Positions 6,122-9,417 of a stretch of DNA of 9,417 nucleotides are shown here, in pieces. Every line of letters begins with the position of its first letter. Position 1 is the stretch's first letter. The stretch is from Lentimicrobiaceae bacterium. Its GTDB lineage: Bacteria > Bacteroidota > Bacteroidia > Bacteroidales > JAGONC01. Both the position numbers and the translations under genes were made by a program. The notes under the pieces were generated by a model that searched no databases, was not told where the DNA came from, and saw nothing but the letters and a program-made list of their open reading frames with translations. The stretch spans positions 1-9,417 of the forward strand of contig JAUXII010000012.1 in assembly GCA_030621075.1 (NCBI GenBank), written 5' to 3'.

Positions 6122-6949
6122 TTATTTTTTATGTTTTGCAAGAATGTCAACAAATGAAATGGAGCTGTCTTCCATATCATTTACAATCGCATCGATCTTT
6201 GCAACACAATAGTTATAAAACACCTGTAAAATAATAGCAACGATCAGACCAAACACTGTAGTCAGAAGAGCAACTTTAATACCACGGGCAACAATGGTTG
6301 GAGAGATATCGCCCATCGCCTCAATATTATCAAAAGCTGCGATCATACCGATAACAGTACCCATAAATCCAAGCATAGGGGCAATAGCAATAAATAGTGC
6401 GATCCAGGAGAGGCCTTTTTCTAAACGGCCTGTCATTACTCCACCATAAGAAACGATGGATTTTTCAACTGTGTCAAGCCCTTCGTCATACTTATCGAGC
6501 CCCTGATAGAATATACTTGCCACAGGCCCACGTGTGTTTTTACATATCTCCTTGGCAGCATCAATTCCTTTGGTATCAATAGCTGTTTCAACCTGGTTTA
6601 AGAGTTTCGTCGTATTTGTGGTTGACAAGTTCAGGTAGATGATCCTTTCAAACGACAAGGCCAGACCTAAAATGAGTGCCAGCAGTACGATGCCCATAAA
6701 TCCGGCACCACCCTCAATAAATTTTTCTTTCAGAACCTGGTGCCATGCTGCAGCTTGTTCCGGTTCGGATTCAAGCGTGGCTTCGGCTACCTCTTCAACA
6801 GCAGCTGTTGTGTCAGCCATTAATGTATCGGCGGCCATTTCTGTTTGTGCGGTATCAGTACCAAGTTCAGTCACTTGTGCAAAAACTACAGTCGAAAGTC
6901 CGAATGTAAGCATTACCGCAATGGTCAAAAAAGCAATTAATTTTTTCAT
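6122..6949 (-). CDS. exbB: MotA/TolQ/ExbB proton channel family protein
   Basis: This is the inner-membrane channel subunit that, with ExbD, uses the proton gradient to energise TonB-dependent outer-membrane transport or a Tol-like system. It has a signal peptide (1-25, ending VVFAQ), an Ala/Glu-rich acidic periplasmic segment (about 26-68), membrane helix 1 (about 82-104), a cytoplasmic domain (105-178, with NTRGPVASIFYQGLD), helix 2 (about 181-203, IAPMLGFMGTVIGMI) and helix 3 (about 227-249, LLTTVFGLIVAII). The helix-2 and -3 motifs are diagnostic of the family, and the signal peptide with acidic linker is the Bacteroidota form. It is first in the operon. An upstream in-frame ATG at 6994 is cut off by a stop after 11 codons, so 6949 is the start. 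No TAnnTTTG promoter was found between it and the tRNA. Confidence 0.95.
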   Translation of the reverse strand: MKKLIAFLTIAVMLTFGLSTVVFAQVTELGTDTAQTEMAADTLMADTTAAVEEVAEATLESEPEQAAAWHQVLKEKFIEGGAGFMGIVLLALILGLALSFERIIYLNLSTTNTTKLLNQVETAIDTKGIDAAKEICKNTRGPVASIFYQGLDKYDEGLDTVEKSIVSYGGVMTGRLEKGLSWIALFIAIAPMLGFMGTVIGMIAAFDNIEAMGDISPTIVARGIKVALLTTVFGLIVAIILQVFYNYCVAKIDAIVNDMEDSSISFVDILAKHKK

Positions 6950-6999
6950 AGTTAACTTTTATTGATTTTTAGCAATTTGTTGTTTTGTATTCATTCTTG

Positions 7000-7089
7000 C
7001 GGAGAGAAAGGGATTCGAACCCTTGATCCCGATCCACTCGGAATACACGCTTTCCAGGCGTGCGCCTTCGACCACTCGGCCATCTCTCC
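7000..7089 (-). tRNA. tRNA-Ser (anticodon GGA)
   Basis: This is a 90-nt class II tRNA. The 7-bp acceptor stem is GGAGAGA with TCTCTCC and a G discriminator at 7000. The D-arm follows the GGCCGAGTGG pattern, the anticodon stem is CACGC/GCGTG with loop CTGGAAA (anticodon GGA at 7053-7055), the long variable arm pairs TTCCGA with TCGGGA, and the T-arm is AAGGG-TTCGAAT-CCCTT. It reads UCC and UCU. The 3' CCA is not encoded (CAA follows the discriminator), so it must be added by the nucleotidyltransferase. It lies 50 bp upstream of exbB on the same strand. Confidence 0.97.
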
Positions 7090-7125
7090 GTGAGTGGAGT
7101 TAATATCCGCTTTTAAATCAGGCAG

Positions 7126-7153
7126 CTAAATTACAAAAAAATATAACAAACAA
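7126..7153 (-). promoter_or_regulatory. Possible promoter of the tRNA-Ser gene
   Basis: On the minus strand TAATTTAG (7133-7126) differs at one base from TAnnTTTG and has a TTG (7153-7151) 17 nt upstream in a very T-rich stretch. It would start transcription about 30 nt before the mature tRNA 5' end. The match is weak; the placement between tatD and the tRNA is the main support. Confidence 0.25.
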
Positions 7154-7178
7154 AAATTTGTAAAGAATTTTCCATTAA

Positions 7179-7946
7179 TTACCATTTAAATAATGTGGTT
7201 GCGTTATCTGTTGTAATTTTCGCTACCTCTTCCGTACTACATCTTTTCACCTCTGCAAGCTTTTCTGCCACAAGGTGAATATAAGCACTTTCGTTTCGTT
7301 TTCCCCGAAAGGGCACAGGGGCTAAAAACGGTGCATCTGTTTCAAGCAGAATGTGTTGCAGGCCGATGCTATCTAAGACCTCTGATAACCCGGAGTTTTT
7401 AAATGTTAGCACGCCCCCAATACCGAGGTAAAAACCCATATTGATAACCTTAGCCGCCTGATCGGCTGTGCCGGTAAAACAATGAAAAATACCACGAATA
7501 CCTTTCTCCTTGTAGTCTTTCAGGATGTCCAGGATCTGATCCATAGAATTACGCGAATGTATTACTAATGGAAGATCATGATCGATTCCGAGTTGAATCT
7601 GAAATCGAAAAGCTGCTTCCTGCTGTGTAACATAAGTCTTGTCCCAATATAGATCAATCCCAATTTCCCCAATAGCAATAAATTTTTTTTTCACCAGCCA
7701 CCTGTTTACTATCTCTAATTCATTTTTGTAATTATCTTTTACCGATGTGGGATGTAATCCCATCATGGGGAAACAGTTTCCCGGGAAATTATCACACAAA
7801 GAAAGCATAGGTTGAATGGAGGAACTATCGATATTTGGTAAAAACATATACTTCACTCCATTCTCAATAGCAGAAGTGACTACCCGCTTCCGGTCCAGGT
7901 CAAATTTATCCAGGTATAGGTGCGTGTGTGTGTCAATCATTATCAT
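7179..7946 (-). CDS. tatD: TatD family metal-dependent hydrolase (DNase-like)
   Basis: This belongs to the TatD/YcfH/YabD branch of the amidohydrolase superfamily, TIM-barrel enzymes with a two-metal centre; several members are 3'-5' exonucleases, others have unproven roles. Numbered from the ATG at 7946, the metal ligands are all present: DTHTH (His7, His9), GEIGID (Glu94), IHSR (His130), FHCF (His155) and ETDAP (Asp204). FTGTADQAAKVINMGFYLGIGG and FRGKRNESAY are family signatures. At 255 residues the length is normal. A GTG 9 codons upstream would add a residue stretch (ILFIYFCD) unlike the family, so I prefer ATG; the second ATG at 7940 is equally possible. It is divergent from the GT9 gene. 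Confidence 0.93.
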   Translation of the reverse strand: MIMIDTHTHLYLDKFDLDRKRVVTSAIENGVKYMFLPNIDSSSIQPMLSLCDNFPGNCFPMMGLHPTSVKDNYKNELEIVNRWLVKKKFIAIGEIGIDLYWDKTYVTQQEAAFRFQIQLGIDHDLPLVIHSRNSMDQILDILKDYKEKGIRGIFHCFTGTADQAAKVINMGFYLGIGGVLTFKNSGLSEVLDSIGLQHILLETDAPFLAPVPFRGKRNESAYIHLVAEKLAEVKRCSTEEVAKITTDNATTLFKW

Positions 7947-7950
7947 GTCG

Positions 7951-7958
7951 CAAAAATA
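7951..7958 (-). promoter_or_regulatory. Possible -7 element of tatD
   Basis: On the minus strand TATTTTTG is an exact TAnnTTTG match just 4 bases before the ATG at 7946. No good TTG is found at the -33 distance. If used, the mRNA would be almost leaderless, favouring the ATG at 7946 or 7940 over the upstream GTG. Confidence 0.3.
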
Positions 7959-7988
7959 GATAAAAAGTATCACTGTCGGTTAATAAGC

Positions 7989-8067
7989 AGATCCCAGATC
8001 AAGTCTGGGATGACGTCTCATAGTGGGAAAGCAAATGCACCGTCATTCCTGGCTTGACCAAGGATCT
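7989..8067. repeat. Pair of palindromic 27-nt repeats in inverted orientation
   Basis: Unit 1 (7989-8015) has a perfect 8-bp stem, ATCCCAGA (7991-7998) and TCTGGGAT (8004-8011), around TCAAG, and ends in GACG. Unit 2 (8041-8067) begins CGTCATTCC and reads, on the other strand, as a diverged copy of unit 1 (shared AGATCC, TCAAG and ATGACG blocks). The spacer is 25 nt. The pattern GATCCC-n-TCAAG-n-GGGATGACG resembles short palindromic repeats known from intergenic DNA of many bacteria. The pair lies between divergent tatD and the GT9 gene. Confidence 0.6.
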
Positions 8068-8157
8068 CTTTGAACTTAGCTCGTTGCATAAAATTTGTGA
8101 ATAAGTAAGTAATAGATATTTTCACTATTTTTACCACACAATTAATACCGTTTTATT

Positions 8158-9156
8158 TTGAAGAAAGTGCTGATCATACGATTTAGTTCAATCGGGGATA
8201 TTGTCCTGACAACACCCATTATCAGATGCTTGAAATTGCAGGTAAAAGATGTAGAGATTCATTACCTGACAAAAAGGGCATTTGCCCCAATCCTTAAATC
8301 AAATCCATATATCGATCAGGTTCATAGCATCGAAAACGATATCCATGAAGTTATTCCTCGCTTAAAAAGAATAGGGTTTGACCATATTATCGACCTGCAT
8401 AAAAATCTTCGATCGTTAAGAGTGAAGGTTAATCTTCGGAAGCAATCTTCATCCTTTAACAAACTCAATTTTAAAAAATGGATATTGGTGCGTTTTAAAA
8501 TTAATATGTTGCCTGATAAGCATATTGTAGACAGGTATTTTGATGCTGTTGATCTCCTTGGTGTTCGAAATGATGGTGAAGGCCTGGATTATTTTATTGC
8601 TGAAGAAGATCAGGTAGATATTAAAACTCTTCCTGATAGTTTCAAGTTGGGATACATCGGATTTGCCATCGGAGGGAAACATAAAACCAAACTTTTGCCT
8701 GTTGAGAAAATTAAAGCTATTTGTCATAAGCTTAACAGGCCGGTTGTATTGCTTGGGGGAAAGGAGGACGAAAATCGTGCCATTGAGATCAGCAAAACTC
8801 TCGGCACTAACGTGTACAATACTTGTGGAAAGCTGAATATTAATCAGTCTGCATCAATAATTGAACAGGCAGAATTGATCATTACACACGATACCGGATT
8901 AATGCATATTGCTGCTGCCTTCAGGAAAAAAACAGTATCTGTTTGGGGAAATACCATTCCTGGATTTGGGATGTATCCCTACATGCCCGAACAAGTAAAC
9001 AACCGGTTTAATATCATCGAAGTTAAAGAGTTATCATGTCGCCCATGCAGTAAAATCGGCTATGATCAATGCCCTAAAGGGCATTTTGATTGTATGAATC
9101 AGATTGATGTTGATGAATTGGTTAACCGGGTGAATGTTCAACTCAGGTCGAGGTAA
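8158..9156 (+). CDS. Glycosyltransferase family 9 protein (heptosyltransferase-like)
   Basis: Family 9 enzymes transfer heptose or a related sugar from an ADP-activated donor in lipopolysaccharide core or surface-glycan synthesis, at the cytoplasmic side of the inner membrane. Two Rossmann-like halves are visible. The N-terminal motif is IRFSSIGDIVLTTP (7-20, with the conserved Asp14), and the C-terminal donor site includes PVVLLGGKED (195-204) and THDTGLMHIAAA (243-254), then SVWGNT. A cysteine cluster near the end (Cys294, Cys297, Cys305, Cys312) is common in GT9. At 332 residues it is full length. The start is TTG at 8158: no in-frame ATG or GTG precedes it after the TAA at 8143, and the protein begins exactly as family members do. 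The sugar and acceptor cannot be told. Confidence 0.93.
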   Translation: MKKVLIIRFSSIGDIVLTTPIIRCLKLQVKDVEIHYLTKRAFAPILKSNPYIDQVHSIENDIHEVIPRLKRIGFDHIIDLHKNLRSLRVKVNLRKQSSSFNKLNFKKWILVRFKINMLPDKHIVDRYFDAVDLLGVRNDGEGLDYFIAEEDQVDIKTLPDSFKLGYIGFAIGGKHKTKLLPVEKIKAICHKLNRPVVLLGGKEDENRAIEISKTLGTNVYNTCGKLNINQSASIIEQAELIITHDTGLMHIAAAFRKKTVSVWGNTIPGFGMYPYMPEQVNNRFNIIEVKELSCRPCSKIGYDQCPKGHFDCMNQIDVDELVNRVNVQLRSR

Positions 9157-9175
9157 GGATTGTGATTTTTTTCAT

Positions 9176-9195
9176 ACCCGATAGTTGTTTCGGGT
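9176..9195 (+). terminator. Possible weak terminator after the GT9 gene
   Basis: ACCCGA (9176-9181) pairs perfectly with TCGGGT (9190-9195) around an 8-nt loop, 20 bases after the GT9 stop. Only a short TTTAT follows, so termination would be weak if it occurs here. Confidence 0.3.
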
Positions 9196-9320
9196 TTATG
9201 TCCTGATGCTGCAGTACTTTGTAATTTATTATTGGTTATTTCTCATTTCTGATTTAAATTTATAATTTTCATTTTTCATTATTCCGATTTCTCTCAGCAG
9301 TTTTTATACCAGGTAAATCA

Positions 9321-9374
9321 AGGGATGAAAATTTTTTTTCCTTGGTTGCAGAAGCGCTTAATTTTTTTATCCCT
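9321..9374. repeat. Imperfect AT-rich inverted repeat in the right-hand gap
   Basis: AGGGATgAAAA (9321-9331) is complementary, with one mismatch, to TTTTTATCCCT around 9364-9374; the loop is about 32 nt. It lies in a 261-base stretch (9157-9417) in which I see no coding region. Function unknown; it could be a transcription end signal for a gene beyond the window. Confidence 0.3.
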
Positions 9375-9417
9375 CATCCTTGATAAACTTTGTGGCATAA
9401 TATTATTTTTAATTACC

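Noticed and set aside
6959..6994. 11-codon ORF between the tRNA and exbB, in frame with exbB
   Set aside because: It ends in TAA before the exbB start; too short and without a ribosome binding site, so no leader peptide is claimed.
7947..7973. GTG start for tatD
   Set aside because: The added hydrophobic residues precede the conserved DTHTH too far for the family, and a -7-like element lies inside this stretch.
1..9417. CRISPR array, insertion sequence or phage genes
   Set aside because: No regularly spaced direct repeats, transposase, integrase or phage structural genes are visible.

Overview
The window looks like a chromosomal segment of a member of the Bacteroidota, probably Bacteroidales or Marinilabiliales. 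Supporting signs are AT-rich DNA, TAnnTTTG-type -7 promoter elements, mostly weak Shine-Dalgarno sequences, a lipoprotein carrying the Bacteroidota surface-export signature and a FISUMP (Fib_succ_major) domain, and an ExbB / four-helix membrane protein / ExbD / ExbD operon whose ExbB has the signal-peptide extension typical of this phylum.

Layout. 1-751: mostly non-coding, with one small orphan ORF on the minus strand (105-335), a perfect small hairpin and the promoter of the next gene. 752-2221 (+): a 489-residue surface lipoprotein with a PKD-like domain, two carboxypeptidase-regulatory-like beta-sandwiches and a C-terminal FISUMP domain. The last ~200 bp change abruptly in GC content and codon use and end in an inverted repeat around the stop codon, as expected for the variable region of a diversity-generating retroelement (DGR). 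2460-3431 (-): DusB-type tRNA-dihydrouridine synthase, divergent from 3494-4423 (+), a CPBP-family intramembrane protease. 4424-4609: hairpin-rich gap between convergent genes. 4610-6949 (-): four tightly packed genes, exbB, a four-helix membrane protein and two exbD genes, with a tRNA-Ser(GGA) (7000-7089, -) 50 bp upstream on the same strand. 7179-7946 (-): TatD-family metal-dependent hydrolase. 7989-8067: a pair of 27-nt palindromic repeats in inverted orientation. 8158-9156 (+): GT9 family (heptosyltransferase-like) glycosyltransferase. 9157-9417: AT-rich, no gene seen.

How the genes relate. Most are housekeeping or envelope genes: tRNA modification, serine tRNA, energy transduction to the outer membrane, lipopolysaccharide-type sugar transfer, a TatD hydrolase. 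The accessory part is the left third. The lipoprotein there appears built to display a hypervariable, C-type-lectin-like binding domain on the cell surface. No reverse transcriptase, Avd-like gene or template repeat lies in the window, so if this is a DGR target it must be served in trans from elsewhere in the genome.
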